From Macrotrachela quadricornifera (Eukaryota > Rotifera > Eurotatoria > Philodinida > Philodinidae): a stretch of DNA of 64,000 nucleotides. Of this stretch, positions 21,812 through 33,848 are shown one piece after another. How positions within the stretch are numbered: the first letter of the stretch is position 1; each line of letters opens with the position of its first letter. Made by a program: the position numbers and the translations under genes. A model generated the notes under the pieces. The model was not told the origin of the DNA, did not search any database, and was given only the letters and a program-made list of their open reading frames with translations. The stretch spans positions 716,276 to 780,275 of the forward strand of contig JAJEKB010021753.1 in the NCBI GenBank assembly GCA_022393335.1, given 5' to 3'.

Positions 21812-21971
21812 CGATTATATAGTAAAGCGAATGTAATATTCAGAATCAGTATTAAAAAATAAATTGATTGAGCCATATTTAAGAAAAACTTTTATTTCTC
21901 GACACCTGAAAGGACTACAGGCAGTTTTTAATACTGATTCTGAATATCACATTCATTTTGTTGTATAACCA
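21812..21971. mobile_element. Small palindromic MITE
   Basis: AATGTAATATTCAGAATCAG near 21830 is repeated in inverse orientation near 21930-21955, and the similarity extends out to about 21812 and 21971. The central loop is about 60 bases. No clear target duplication was found, so the superfamily is open. Confidence 0.65.
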
Positions 21972-22637
21972 CATTATGACACTGGAAACTACTAGAAATG
22001 TTCGTTTTCTGCTGAAAAATCATAAAAAGTCAACAAAAACTAAAGAGATGTGAACTCCATTTCGTATCGAACATACCATTTTTTTACTATTTTATAGAGA
22101 ATCAAAAATTGTACAACATATAAAAAATCCAGAATGGTTCCATTTATTTTCGAAAAATGACAGCAGATATACTATTAAAAGTTGCATATCATAAGCTCAT
22201 AAATTGTGCCAGTTTGTACTCCTGTTGGATTAAAAAATCTAACTAAAGAGATTATATACAATATTTTAAATAGCTCATTTTATTCAGCTTTTGATTCTTT
22301 ATCTTTTGGTAAACTACATAAAAAAATTCTGATAAACATTTGTAGAATGATTTATGCCTATTTTTTTGAATAGTAGGTAGTGAGTGCTTAACAGTCGAAC
22401 TCTTCTATAGTACATCCAAACAAGCTAAAAATTTAGATTTGATAGTTTGAGAAGACACAGAACATGATGAGAAGATCAAATCAAAATTCTCAGCAGTGCC
22501 TCATATGAACGCTCTCTTAATTATCGTAAATATTCGTAAACTTTTCGTTACAATAAACAACTTCTAGTATATTCTATATTTGACTTATATTAGATTAAAT
22601 TGGTAGCAACATATTTAAATAGTACCTATAGTTTGTT

Positions 22638-24020
22638 GGGGACAAAATTGAAATTTAGCCGAACAGAATTAAAATTTTAATTTTGTCCGGACTGAATTGA
22701 AATTCTAGTTTTGAGCAGCATTTTTTCGGACATAATTGAAATTTTAATTCTGTCCGGATTAGATTAAAATTCTAATTTTGACCAACGTTTTTCTGGACAA
22801 AATCAAAATTTCACTTTTGTCCGGACAAAACTCGAATTTCAGTTTTGTTCAAAGAAACTCAAGCCGACTATCTCTACCGGATTCTATAGGAAGTTGCATA
22901 TTTCAGGAATCTCGCTAAAACTCACCAGGGAATTTTCGAATAAGGTGCCCCTCAAAAATTTGCATAAGTCTAATATTCTCATGAAATTCTAATGGTAGCT
23001 TCTTTGAGAGACCCTGGTAATACTGATCATCTCCAAAGGGGATTCCCTACAAAGTTCTTAAGGGTACTTTCCCTTCTTTTTTTCATGCTTTTCAGATCTC
23101 AGAGACGACAAGTCTGATCGAGCTGAAATTTTTACCACAGATAGGGGACCTAAATTGACGAGATACGTGTTCGAGGAAAAAATTTTCAAAAGGGGTCTTT
23201 TTGGATTTTTTGGAGAATGAAGGATTTCTTATGGGGTTTCATTGTGGCACCGGCTTTCCCCATTAAATTTTGTTCGATTAAGCTAAAAATTTTTTGGGAA
23301 TACCTATGGATGTATCGCAGAGGTATTTTTCAGCTTTTTTGAAAAGCTCACTTTCCTTTTTTTATAAAAAAAAATACATAAAGCTTTTTGCCATAGTCAA
23401 GTTTGTGACCTTCAGAATCCTATAAGTTCAGATGAAACATCAGAAATTAAAACGGCCGATTTCACCTCTGAAGAATACTTCAAAGCATCTGTAATAAAAA
23501 TTTCAGCCCGATCGGACAAAGTTAAAGAGAGGTTATCGGTGGCACAACCGTGTAATATAGGTGAAAAGTCAGTTTTTGACAAAAATGAAAAATAAGTTCA
23601 GGCCAGTCTGATTTTTTTTCCAATACTTTTATGAACAACTTTTCATGTAGAATCCACTGAGCACATAAAAAGTCTTTCAAAAATTTGTTTTTGGGCGATA
23701 GTTTCCCATGGAATTTTGATAGCAACGAAATGAAGGGGCAGATTGAGGTCATTAAAGTATGATTGAAATACCAACAGATGATCCATCTACAGCGCATATG
23801 AACAAAAAAATTTTTTTGAAAAAGTTCGACAAAAAAAAAGACGAGGGGTATCTTTAAAGAATCTCACCAAAATCTTTTGGGAGTCCTTCTATTCCTCATT
23901 AACTCACCAGGCGCCTACGATAGGGATTTCTTTGAAGATTTGTTTATGAAGAGTTGACTTAGAAAGTGTCATCTTCAATTCTAACTCTGTCCGGACAAAA
24001 TTAAAATTCTGATTTTGTCC
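22638..24020. repeat. Element with clustered GTCCGGACAAAAT palindromes
   Basis: The left end (22638-22860) has about six inverted or direct copies of GGACAAAATTGAAATTT-like words, and the right end (23975-24020) has two more in inverse order. The middle repeats phrases such as GAGCTGAAATTTTTACCAC and CAGCCCGATCGGACAAAG. This fits a non-autonomous element with repeated subterminal sites. No target duplication or transposase is visible. Confidence 0.55.
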
Positions 24021-24299
24021 ACAAAAAAGCTGGTCAAAATTAATGCCCATTTCAAAGAAAAAGGCGGATGGGTATTTTTTGAATAACTTTTGATAGGAAC
24101 AGGCTAGAGAGCTGAGGTTTTCACCGTTGGAAAGATGCTTGCTTATCCAGCGCATCGATTCATATAAAATTGATGAAATTTATTACATAAATAGCTAATG
24201 ATTTGTAGCCATCTTGAAAGAGTAGACTGTTGCACTATAAAGATAGGACATATCTTTAACTCTGAGGAGTGGAATAGCATCTCCAGCTGACGAGCTACA

Positions 24300-24918
24300 A
24301 ATCTACGAAAGGCCGAAGCTTTGATCTCAACCCGTTTAAAAGCCACCATTTTTACGGTACACATCACTGTAGACAAGATCATTCAGCACAGCCTCGCATT
24401 TGTTAGCGATCATCTAGATCATAATATTGATTTTGTTCATGCTGCTCAAAGTGTAATTGTTCAATTCATTCGACATCGCTATTCCACCGTGAAACGCGTT
24501 AACTATATCACCGATGAAGCTCCTCAACACTTCAAGAGCAACAAATCGATGCTGAATGTAACTTATCACGACAGTGACTTCAGAATTCCTGCCGCATGAA
24601 CATTCTCTGCTACAGCACATAGGAAAGGTCCAGTTGACGGGATCGGAGCAGCTCTGAAATACCGTGCAACTCGTCGAGCACTCAGTGAACGACGAACAGA
24701 TGCCATCCTAACACAATAAGAGCTTTATCAATTCGCTTCAACCGACACCAAAATCAATGCCTTCTATCTTAGTCGGCAAGATATAAAGCTAAACTCTGAG
24801 TCTATGAATCTGTGCAAACGACTGGCTCAAAAGGCTGTCAAAGGTCAGATCATCCTTTCTAACATTGATAAAAGATTTCCTTCCTTTTGTGGCAGGTTGT
24901 ATTCACGGAATTCGTAGT
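24300..24918 (+). pseudogene. Relic of a transposon-encoded (DDE-like) protein
   Basis: One frame stays protein-like across the region but is cut by TGA at 24597-24599, where the family has Trp, and by TAA at 24717-24719. It carries APQHFKSNKSM and, after the first stop, TFSATAHRKGPVDGIGA. These resemble a transposase-like family common in invertebrate genomes with SDG...QHFKN and FSATAHGKGPVDGIG motifs. The SDG position reads TDE here. The family name is uncertain. It is clearly dead, and its N-terminal part could not be traced. Confidence 0.6.
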
Positions 24919-25413
24919 TTTCATCAATTTGATTCTTTGGCAGTGAATTGTATCAATTGCCGTAAAACATCCAGTAGCTCAGACTAAAAAACATTCACAC
25001 TTGAACACCTTCATCCCCGGTTTTATTCTTCTTCTCATGCTTGCAAAACATGGTTTTTCTAATAGTTAAAATATTAACATAGCTGTGCTGATCTATGAAG
25101 ACATATATATCAATGGAAAATAGCATAGATCCAAGATTGTTCTCCGGAGATCTTTGTACAATCGCGATCGATCTAAGCGATTTTCTACGTACCGATATGG
25201 CATGATCCATAAAACAAAGTTTTTTCAGATATTTTTGGTTCAATTTGACAAAAAAAAACTTATGATTTTTGAAAAACCTATGTTGGTTTTCTGGAAATCC
25301 ATTCTCGGTGAAATCTTACTCCTCCCCATCCGCCGACGGCGCACATATGGTTCGATAGATCTTTTGATGCTCTATCAAATGAAATACTTCCCGAAATTCA
25401 GAGTTCTTTATTT
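24919..25413. other. Repeat-rich spacer
   Basis: No recognisable gene. The overlapping short open frames on both strands have no domain signature. Confidence 0.45.
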
Positions 25414-25875
25414 ATGGAATTTTTAAGCTTGGAATACTCGGCTGTTGAAAAGGATTTCCAGAGCCCCGTCGTTCTGAGACGAACCCAAAAACTTTTAAAA
25501 AGTAGTTATTCTGATGGCCCTGATGATGAGGAATCCAAATATATCATCAGAATTTCTATAGCACAAAGTAGTGCAAAACTACGTGTGTTACAAAGAATAA
25601 GGTACTTTAAAAAACCGTTCCGGAGGGTACTTGGTATTTGGGCTACAGTTCTTCAACAAGGCGTCCTATGACTTTTGTCCAAGAACAAAAAAGCCTTAGA
25701 ACTGACTATTACACAAGCCCTGAAAGTTTCAAACGATTTGGTGAATGTTGTGTATATCGTGTCACAAGCACCATGGAATCACCCACAATATAGATTCTAT
25801 CAAAGAACTGACTTCCCACTTTCTCTACGAATAAATCACTTGCCGATAGATTTACTTTACTTTAACTTGATATGA
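25414..25875 (+). other. Possible unknown coding stretch split by one TGA
   Basis: A single frame is open apart from a TGA at 25669-25671, giving parts of 85 and about 66 residues. The first contains SDGPDDEESKYIIRIS. The second is a normal-looking polar sequence. I recognise no family. It could be a broken gene, part of the neighbouring dead transposon, or chance. Confidence 0.3.
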
Positions 25876-27376
25876 TATTGTTTAATTCATGACGTTTTAC
25901 TATGTTGTGCAGGGTACACTAATAATCGCTTAAGTGACATTAACTCTAATTGCACCCTTAGATGCAGTTTTTGATGGGCTTTAATTTAATATAAATAGCT
26001 TTTAATATTATCTATCATTTGAGTCCTAGAAGGTGGAGACAGAGGTTATATGGTACCCTGTAGACTTGAACTATCTAGAAAGCCCTCAAGGATTGCCTTA
26101 ATATACTGTTAGAGTACATTGAAGTACGAAAGTTTCACTTTTTCCCTCTTGAAAAACGAAAAAATAATGCTTGCTAGTGTTATTTCAGGTTCTCATCTTG
26201 AGTGAAAGCTATGGTTCTGAAACTCTGTAGATATGCAGTATCAGATATGTCCAAAAATCTTCCAAAGTTTCATAGACTTCGCTTTTGTTGAATGGGAAAA
26301 CGATGAATTTTAAAGTTTCCTCAGAACTTCTGGGACGCCCTTTATTTATACAAAAGGAACTTCTGTTTGATTTTGAATCTCTTTTATAAGATTATCCATC
26401 ATATTTAACTAAAAGTGATTATATTTGGGCACTGTTTGATTAGTGTTGATTAGCAGAGATTACCGGATTCCCAATTAGCTGTTTCCCCCTGGGTAAAATG
26501 TCTACGAAACTCTTTATGTTTCTTGGTCTAACTAAAGGTTTCGTAGACTTTCTACCGAATCTTTCATAGTTCCCTAGGTCATCCAAAGGTTCAATATGTT
26601 TTCTACGAAACCCTTAATAGGATCATATACGAAACCATTGTGCCGCTATTCATTCATCGTTTTGTTTTGCGACATCCCACTATATACACGTATATACCAA
26701 TCCATTTTTTTGGAAACTTACGATCGTTTAAATGCTGTTTCATGAGCAGATCTTTATGCAACACAAGATAAAATAAGTGTTTTACTGAGCCTGTGTTCAG
26801 AAGAAGAACTTTTGACGTTTTGTACAAACTTACTTAGCCCTTGTAATTCTGTGTAAGAATTTCGAAAGTTTTTTAAGTTCAAAAATTTCGTACCGAACTC
26901 GAAATCTTCCTCTGCACATGCGTTCAGTAGAACACATTTTTTCAGAATGACATTTGATGTTATATTTTAGATAATTATAGGCATATCTGAATATATCTAG
27001 AAAGTAAGAACTTCGATAAATTGGTTGTTATTCTAATTGTCTAATTAATTAATTACTCGTAAAAAATGTAGACTCGATGAAAACACTACCCATCAAGATA
27101 GTATTTTTATGAACCTTGCAAGTGAATTGGGTAAGATTTTTATATAAAATAGGTAAGTTGTTTTTTCTATTGTAGATTTACACAAGGATCAGATTCCTAA
27201 GTAAGTTTCTTATATAAAACTAAATGATTTCTTTTTCATTCTAGATTGATGCAAGAAGTATATTTGTAAATGAATCTCACTTCTCAATGTATGATCGACT
27301 CAATGATCAAAGAAGAAAATTACATGGCTCTGGTAATTCTGAACATAGTACTTTGTCATTTAACTCAATAATTATT
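25876..27376. other. Intergenic DNA with scattered TACGAAACC words
   Basis: No gene. Variants of TCTACGAAACC/GGTTTCGTAGA occur several times at 26500-26640 and again at 27640-27745. They suggest one degraded interspersed element with internal repeats, whose borders could not be defined. Confidence 0.4.
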
Positions 27377-27492
27377 ATTCAAGACTACCGTTTATCGTAG
27401 ATGAATGCCCTTTCAACGCAGGAAATAGCTAGAGTTCTATCTATTTTCGGTGCTGAAATGATATTCGCCTGTAATAAACGGTAGTCTTGAAT
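27377..27492. mobile_element. 116-bp MITE
   Basis: The terminal inverted repeats are ATTCAAGACTACCGTTTAT and its complement. Flanks ATTATT and ATTAAC share ATTA, which is too short to name a superfamily. It has no coding capacity. Confidence 0.75.
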
Positions 27493-28527
27493 ATTAACTA
27501 TTGATTTAAAAGACAAAGTACCATTTTCGGATCAACCTGACAGTGACTATGTATCATCGAAACCTATCGTTTTAATTCGTTGAAAAGAGTCAGCATGAAA
27601 CCATTTGTACGGAACGTTAATTTCATAGTTACAAAAAGGTTTTCTACGAAACCTTCGACACGGAACCTTTTCGTTACTTGTAAAATAAGAGTTTAGTAAG
27701 AAACTTTTTTTTTGGACTATTGAGTAACAGTTCGATACGAAACCCAAAAAAAGTTCCGAGGGTGTATCCAGGTGAAGAACCTTTTTAGGGTCCGTATGGT
27801 ACTTATTCTTTTTAGAGTGTAGTTCGAATAATTTCTATCTTTGACGGTTGACATGCACTGCTTTAAACATAAACTCTCTTAAAGAATTGGATGCAAAAAC
27901 ATTTCATATCACTCAATAAGACTCTTTCATACAATTTGGTCGCTAAAAATACCATTAAGTCAGTGTAGAGTTGCATACAATATGAAAACGTTATTTTTTC
28001 TTTATTCGATCGTTGATTATATAGAAATAAGCACTGTGGTGTCGAACACTCCCATTCATCTGAAAAAAAGAAATTCATCCCCCGCAAGGTTGCCGAGAAC
28101 GAGAAAAAAAAAGGTATTTTTATTCTCTTATTCTCAAGAAAGCAGTCAGTTTCTTTCGATTTTTCATCTGACAATACGCACGTCGTTGTATAAGTAAATG
28201 AATGAAGGTGATTTTTTGAAGCAACATAGGGCATTTTATTTTCCATCATTATAATAATTATTGTTACTCGTTAATATTTTTCGTCAATCGTTCTATATTC
28301 ATTTAATACGTTAGAATAAATGTTTTATCAAAGATTTGAGTATAGAAAGAAAAAAAATATATCAATAGTCGAGTAACGAAAGTATGTCTGTTATTCTATT
28401 CAGTGAAATTTATGATAATAGAAAAGAACGTTAAAGAATATGCACAGGGGTCCGTGGAATAGGTTCATGCGCATGTTAGAGATTTCGTTATAGTTCAATA
28501 TCGATACTGTTTATGATGGTATATATT
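27493..28527. other. Intergenic DNA, no gene seen
   Basis: AT-rich. Overlapping open frames on opposite strands at 27.9-28.2 kb have no signature and are mutually exclusive. Nothing else is supported. Confidence 0.5.
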
Positions 28528-28653
28528 TAGTGGCGTAACCAGGTTTATGAGGATGGTTGGACGGTGGTTGGGCAAACAAGACGGTTTAGCTTACAATATT
28601 GAACTTCGTGGTTGGGCCGCGCCTAGCCATGCCAGACCCTGATTACGCTACTA
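28528..28653. mobile_element. hAT-like MITE, 126 bp
   Basis: The ends are TAGTGGCGTAACCAGG and the complement of TAGTAGCGTAATCAGG. Flanking octamers TATATATT and TATATATA agree at 7 of 8 positions, consistent with an aged 8-base duplication. The interior is GC-rich compared with the flanks. TAGTGGCG-type termini recur in larger elements at 41848 and 61134. Confidence 0.7.
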
Positions 28654-29959
28654 TATATATATATCAGTATTCATTATTCCACACTTTCTAGTATGTCCGA
28701 GGTAAGGATATAATATTCTTCAAGTATTGAATAGTATTTTCCACTATAAATACATCGCAATCAAAGGACATATTATTGCATTCATCCGAATCTTTGAAAC
28801 TAAAACATAGAAGACGAAAACAACTAGATGTCTGTGAGTCCTTAATGAGTTACAAAAAGTTTCTCAAGAGTCGCAATTTTTTTGTAATTATTTTTTATCG
28901 TTCGAAAAGTGTTTCTATAGAAATGAAAATACAGATCTACAGAACACTGTATTTGACAACATATAACCTGTCTTGAACTATTTTCCACTGTAAAATTTCG
29001 TTTTGATCTACGTTTTTCAATAACTTGTAACTGGAAGAATTTCTTCCATACTATAACATAAGATATCTTTCAAACGAATTCAGTTTTTATGATACTATTA
29101 TTGGTGAAGAGTAATTCGGAATAAATAAACTATAGTAAAACTTCTCCGGGTAAATCTTATTCGAAATGAGTATGAATTCATTTAAAATATAACTAGGTCT
29201 GACTCAATGGGTTTTGCTTGAAAAGAACTTCTGGATTTGGATACATCTTTATTAGAGACAGTAAGTAATTTTATTCGACTTTTATTGCATAGATTATTTA
29301 GTAGTTTTATCCTTTTGAAATGTGATTCATATGGATTCTCAGTATTACACTGGCTGATGTATCAGCCATTTGTTTACAAGTTTGCTGCTTCTGAAATCAT
29401 TCTATACATAGGCGCTATCGATCATTAGAGCCCATCAAATCCAAATTTTTTAAATCTCGATTCGGGCCTGAGTTCGAACTTTACTCTTAAATTAAGCGAA
29501 AATTTTTCTACCTGAATCTGATAATCATTTTTAAGATGCGAAATTCTTTTTTTCGATTTCCCATATTTGGTGACTATTACACACTACACACTTCTTGAAT
29601 GATCCTGATGATGAACTCAAAAAAATCAACTCAAAATTGGCAGTTATTTTTAAAGTGGAACCCACCGGGTCAATCCCGAACCCAAACCAGATCAATAGAA
29701 AATTTCTAGATTCAGATCCGGAATCCGGTGAAAAAGAAATTTTGCATCCAGATCTGATGGACTCGATCGATCATTCACTTTGCTTGTTCCATTATTTCAA
29801 AAAGTGTGAACTATACTCGAAATCAACTGTATTTCAAGGAAGTCAATTTTTTGAGGAATTAGTGCGAAAATTTAAAGAACAATGTCAAAATGATTGCGAG
29901 TTGTATATCTAAAATTTAGAGTTTAAGGTCAAAAAGAAATTTTCGTGTATGCAGATGAA
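28654..29959. other. Intergenic DNA with one weak open frame
   Basis: The frame 29595-29912 (plus strand) is about 105 residues, begins at a non-ATG codon and has no domain. The first half encodes Pro/Asp-rich text generated by short repeated words (CCGGAATCCGG-like). I regard it as non-coding or part of an old repeat. Confidence 0.4.
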
Positions 29960-30373
29960 CAGTACAAGTGTAGACGCTTATAATACAAATAAAATTTTAA
30001 TACGAAGATACAGTGTTAATATACTTTCTGAATTTTTTTTAATACATGCTTGGACAATATTTAATAGTAGTTCATTACAAGCTTCATCGATTACATTCTT
30101 TAGTTAATGTTCTGGTTTGAGATTATTGTTTTTTAATTTTCTGTTCGATAATACTCAAGATGATTTCAATAGCGCTAAAATCAGTACAAAAACTTGGTCA
30201 TCCACATAACTTAATATTATATGTTTAACGAGGAAATGCGAGCGATGAAATATACAATGGCTTATCATTAAATATTACTCAGGCATCTATTAAAAAGACT
30301 CAGACAGTACAGCAGCAGTTTGTATCTTCATATTAAACTTTTATTTGTATTATAAGCATCTATAATTGTACTA
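29960..30373. mobile_element. 414-bp element with about 60-bp inverted ends
   Basis: CAGTAC at the left and its near complement at the right open an inverted repeat of about 60 bases that includes GCTTATAATACAAATAAAA and its complement at 30337-30359. No flanking duplication is visible. It is non-coding, so probably a MITE of unknown family. Confidence 0.65.
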
Positions 30374-31265
30374 TACGTATACATATATTCAAGAAAACTT
30401 CTTTTAATTGTAAACTTTATATTTTAGATCAAAAATACGATTCTCAACCATTTTGTCATTGGTGGAAAGGTAAAAACTATTTGGATTTTTGATGGCCAGT
30501 AGTAGTCTCAGTTCTGGTCGTATCTGCCATCTTCTTTCCTATAACAAAAACGAAACGTGACAAAGCATTACATGAATGTCTGACAAAAATGACAGAGAGA
30601 AACAGGAAAAGTGGCGTATTGGCTTATTTTGAATGCAATGTTTTAGTGCGAGCTGACTTTGTAAAAGTCTAGAATAATTTCAGTTTCTGGATCATTTATT
30701 CAATTTGCGATTGCTCTCTAAGTTATAAATTCTGAGCGAGATTGTCTCTGAAAAATAAAATCATAGAATTTCAAGCTAATATTTCAACAAGAAGTTGATC
30801 TAACAATCAGCAGAAGTTTTTTCAAAATTTCAGTTTAAACAGTATTTTTCATAAAATATTAAAATCTGCATAGATGCACGTATGTATAATCATGTTAATA
30901 TACTGTGCTATTAATATATATATATATTGACGCAACACTCATTCGTGCCTTAGAATAATGAAAGATTTTGTTATTCTCATTTTTGAGTAATTTTCGTGAT
31001 AAAAAATGTATTGTTAACATGGAATATTTTGATGAGTAGGAACAAATACATCACAACGTAGATGTTGAGAATATGCTTTTTTGCTCACAGCTTCCCACTT
31101 TTTGCATAGTTGTTCTTCTTCCTTATTGATCGTGAAGGAGCACTCAAAATGGACATTAAGAGAGGAAATAAGATTCATTTATGAATGTTTATGGGTCTCA
31201 GCTACTGATCTTTTCTCATTTGTAAAAAAAACATTCATTAGAATCATATGTATCAGCTTACATGC
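30374..31265. other. Intergenic DNA, no gene seen
   Basis: AT-rich; a (TA)n run lies near 30914-30926. The last eight bases before the next element (31266-31273) are its target duplication. Confidence 0.5.
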
Positions 31266-31379
31266 AAAAAAGGCAGTGTGGGAGTTAAAACTAGGGTAGT
31301 TATAACTCGAGTTATAACTTTTAAGTTATAACCGATCAACTTTTCGGTGAAAAAGTTAATTGAGTTATAACTATCAACC

Positions 31380-31560
31380 CTAGTTATAACCTTTAACCTG
31401 AGTTATAACCTTTAGCCGTAGTTATAACCTTCAACCCAAGTTATAACCTTCAACCATGGTTATAACCTTCAACCTGAGTTATAACCTTTAACCCAAGTTA
31501 TAACCTTTAACCCAAGTTATAACCTTCAACCTGAGTTATAACTATCAACTCATGAAAGAT
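31380..31560. repeat. Minisatellite (GTTATAACCTTCAACC)n in the left arm
   Basis: About ten units of 16-17 bases, consensus GTTATAACCTTYAACC with CTGA or CCAA linkers. The same array is found inverted at about 34570-34745 in the right arm. Each unit contains the self-complementary word GGTTATAACC. Confidence 0.85.
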
Positions 31561-32023
31561 TTGAACAGATTTGAACAGATTTGAACGAGTTAAAAGAGTA
31601 ATCCTTTTGATTTCATAGACATGTTCGATAATACAGATGAAAATATATTTATTTGTAATGTCCTTACTCTCAAAAACATTATTGATGATTTTTTTTTCTT
31701 TCAGATTTTTTATGATGTATCCATCTGTAAGTCATATTTTCTCATATTTTTGCTTCACACACTAATGCATATTTGACACTATGGATAGTTCGTTGTGTGA
31801 CTAATGATAATCTTTGCATTATGAGTAATTGAAAACACAATTTAAAAGTTGATAATATGGTTCTAATGTTTATTCTTTGACATAGCAATGAAATTCTATA
31901 TAGGTTGCCACGAAATTTAGAGAGCACTGTTTGTCAGTATAATTACGTATGGTTTATTTCGACATGAAATTGATTTATCAGATCATTCTCTTATCATTTT
32001 CTGTAAGTTCACTCTACCTATGC

Positions 32024-32121
32024 CAGTGTGGGAGTTAAAACTATTTTTCAAAAAAATTGATCAGTTATAACTCAAAAGTTATAACTCGAGTTATAACTTT
32101 TGACTTTTAACTCCCTCACTG
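32024..32121. mobile_element. 98-bp MITE sharing ends with the 3.5-kb element
   Basis: It starts CAGTGTGGGAGTTAAAACT and ends with AGTTTTAACTCCCACACTG-like text, carrying CCCTCACTG at the right. Flanking octamers ACCTATGC and ACTTATGA agree at 6 of 8. It contains several GTTATAACT words, so it is a minimal derivative of the surrounding family nested inside it. Confidence 0.75.
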
Positions 32122-33098
32122 ACTTATGACAATGGACATATTAGTCTAATTCTTTTATCGCCTTTCTGGTTGATACATCGACGAACCGAGAAGAGAAGTG
32201 AATGAAAAGAAAAGGTTGAGAAAATAGACTATGGCACCATTATCTTCCTATTAATCAAAGATAAAGAGAAATATTTGCTAAATGATTAAGAGAATCAAAT
32301 GAATAACAGCATGTTGACATCTAGTGTCAGCATAGTTTATCCAAGGGACGTGGATTTGTCTAATAGGTTTGATGTGATGAGCAACGTAAAAGATTATGTT
32401 CATTAGTGGATATAAGAAAACTGGTCCTAAATAAAGTTTACGATTATAGCAATAGTCAAAAGTTATAACTGCGACTGATAGTTATAACTACAGTTGATAT
32501 TTATGACTAGTTGAAAATCTATAAGAATTGCACGTATTGATGGATCTGTTCTATTATGAAATCTTCAAAACTTCAGCTTTAACGGGAAATGATGTGTGCT
32601 TGATAACTGTATTATATGCAGAAATGATTCTAATTTCCACGTTTCGTTCGCAACTGTTAATACAGAAGAAAAGTTTCAATATTGTACAGCAAAGAATGTA
32701 TTATCTTCAAAGTTGCAACCGGACCGGACAAGTGCCGGGTTAAACAAATTGGAACGATTACATCGATCAGTCTTTGCCGATTTGAAAGAAAAATTTATTG
32801 GGAAATTCACTCCTAGGATCCGAACAGATCAGATCTTTTCCGCTATAACAGATCTTATCTGTTCAGGTCCTATTCACTCCTACTCACCTCAGGTTGAATC
32901 AACAAATGAATTTCCCTATTGGTGTGCCGGTTTGGCATTAGCATTGTCATTGATTGACACTTAAACATATAAATAAAGTATTAAGAACTGTATTGATTAA
33001 TCCCGATGCTAGTTCTAAGCTAGCACTCTATTTCACAATCTTTTAGATATACAAGTTTTTCCTAAGAAAATATGTTGAGTGTAAGTTACAGTTCTTCT

Positions 33099-33848
33099 CA
33101 GAGATCTGAATGGGCTGGGCTGGGCCGAAGAAAGTCGACCCATGAGTTATTGACCTTTGGCCCAACCCATTCATGGTCTTTTATGAAAAATTCGTCCGAG
33201 CCCAGCCCATGGTCTTCTCTTGAAAAATCAGCCCAGCCCACCCATGGATGACCCATCTAGTTCAATATTTTTTCATGGAATAGTTTAACTATTGTCGTCA
33301 AAGTTATTTATCATCGCTAACTATTCTTTTATTTTATCGTTTTTTATAGTAGTGTACGTCGGTGGATGTTATTTCGGAAGAAGTTTGATATGGTCAAATG
33401 CATACTATTTTTGTCTAAGATAGGAATCGATAGAAGGACAGGTGATAATAGAAATTGATAATTGAGAAAGATCAGCAGGATTAGAAGTAGGTTTCAAAAA
33501 AGGTGATTGAAGGTGATGCAACGGTTGGTGAAAGAAAAAAACGATGGAATTATATTGAGTTGAATGACAACAAAGTATTATAATATGAAATAAAAGAACT
33601 AAACAAGATTCTTCGAGGGAAGAAATATATCACAGTGATAATAGACGGTCTTTCCTGAGAAATTTTGTTTTTAATCGAGGTCGAAATCCGGCCCATGGGC
33701 TATCATCAACCCATGAGCTAAAGCTCGTAGCCCATGGGTACCCATCGAAAAATTGGATCGGCCCAGCCCATCCATGGCTTTTTTCTCAAAAAAAATCCGG
33801 CCCATGGGTGTGTTGGCCTGGGCTTGGCCCAGCCCATTCGGGTCTCTG
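33099..33848. mobile_element. Nested 750-bp GC-rich element with 8-base flanks
   Basis: The ends are CAGAGATCTGAATGGGCTGG and an inverted CAGAGACCCGAATGGGCTGG. Flanks GTTCTTCT (33091-33098) and ATTCTTCT (33849-33856) agree at 7 of 8. Subterminal GGGCTGGGC and GCCCATGGG words are repeated many times at both ends. The interior has no ORF. It is hAT-like by size of duplication and CAGAGA terminus. Confidence 0.78.

Noticed and set aside
25911..26062. CAGGGTAC...GTACCCTG as a MITE
   Set aside because: Only eight terminal bases pair, and flanking octamers do not match.
31380..31560. Possible CRISPR-like array
   Set aside because: Units are contiguous short repeats with no unique spacers, are mirrored in the other transposon arm and lie in animal DNA.
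31560..31590. GATTTGAACAGATTTGAAC as a tRNA T-arm
   Set aside because: It is a tandem 10-11-base repeat within transposon arms, with no acceptor stem or anticodon arm.
32596..32964. 122-residue frame as the transposase of the 3.5-kb element
   Set aside because: It has no hAT dimerisation or catalytic motif and a non-ATG start, and it is far shorter than a hAT transposase.
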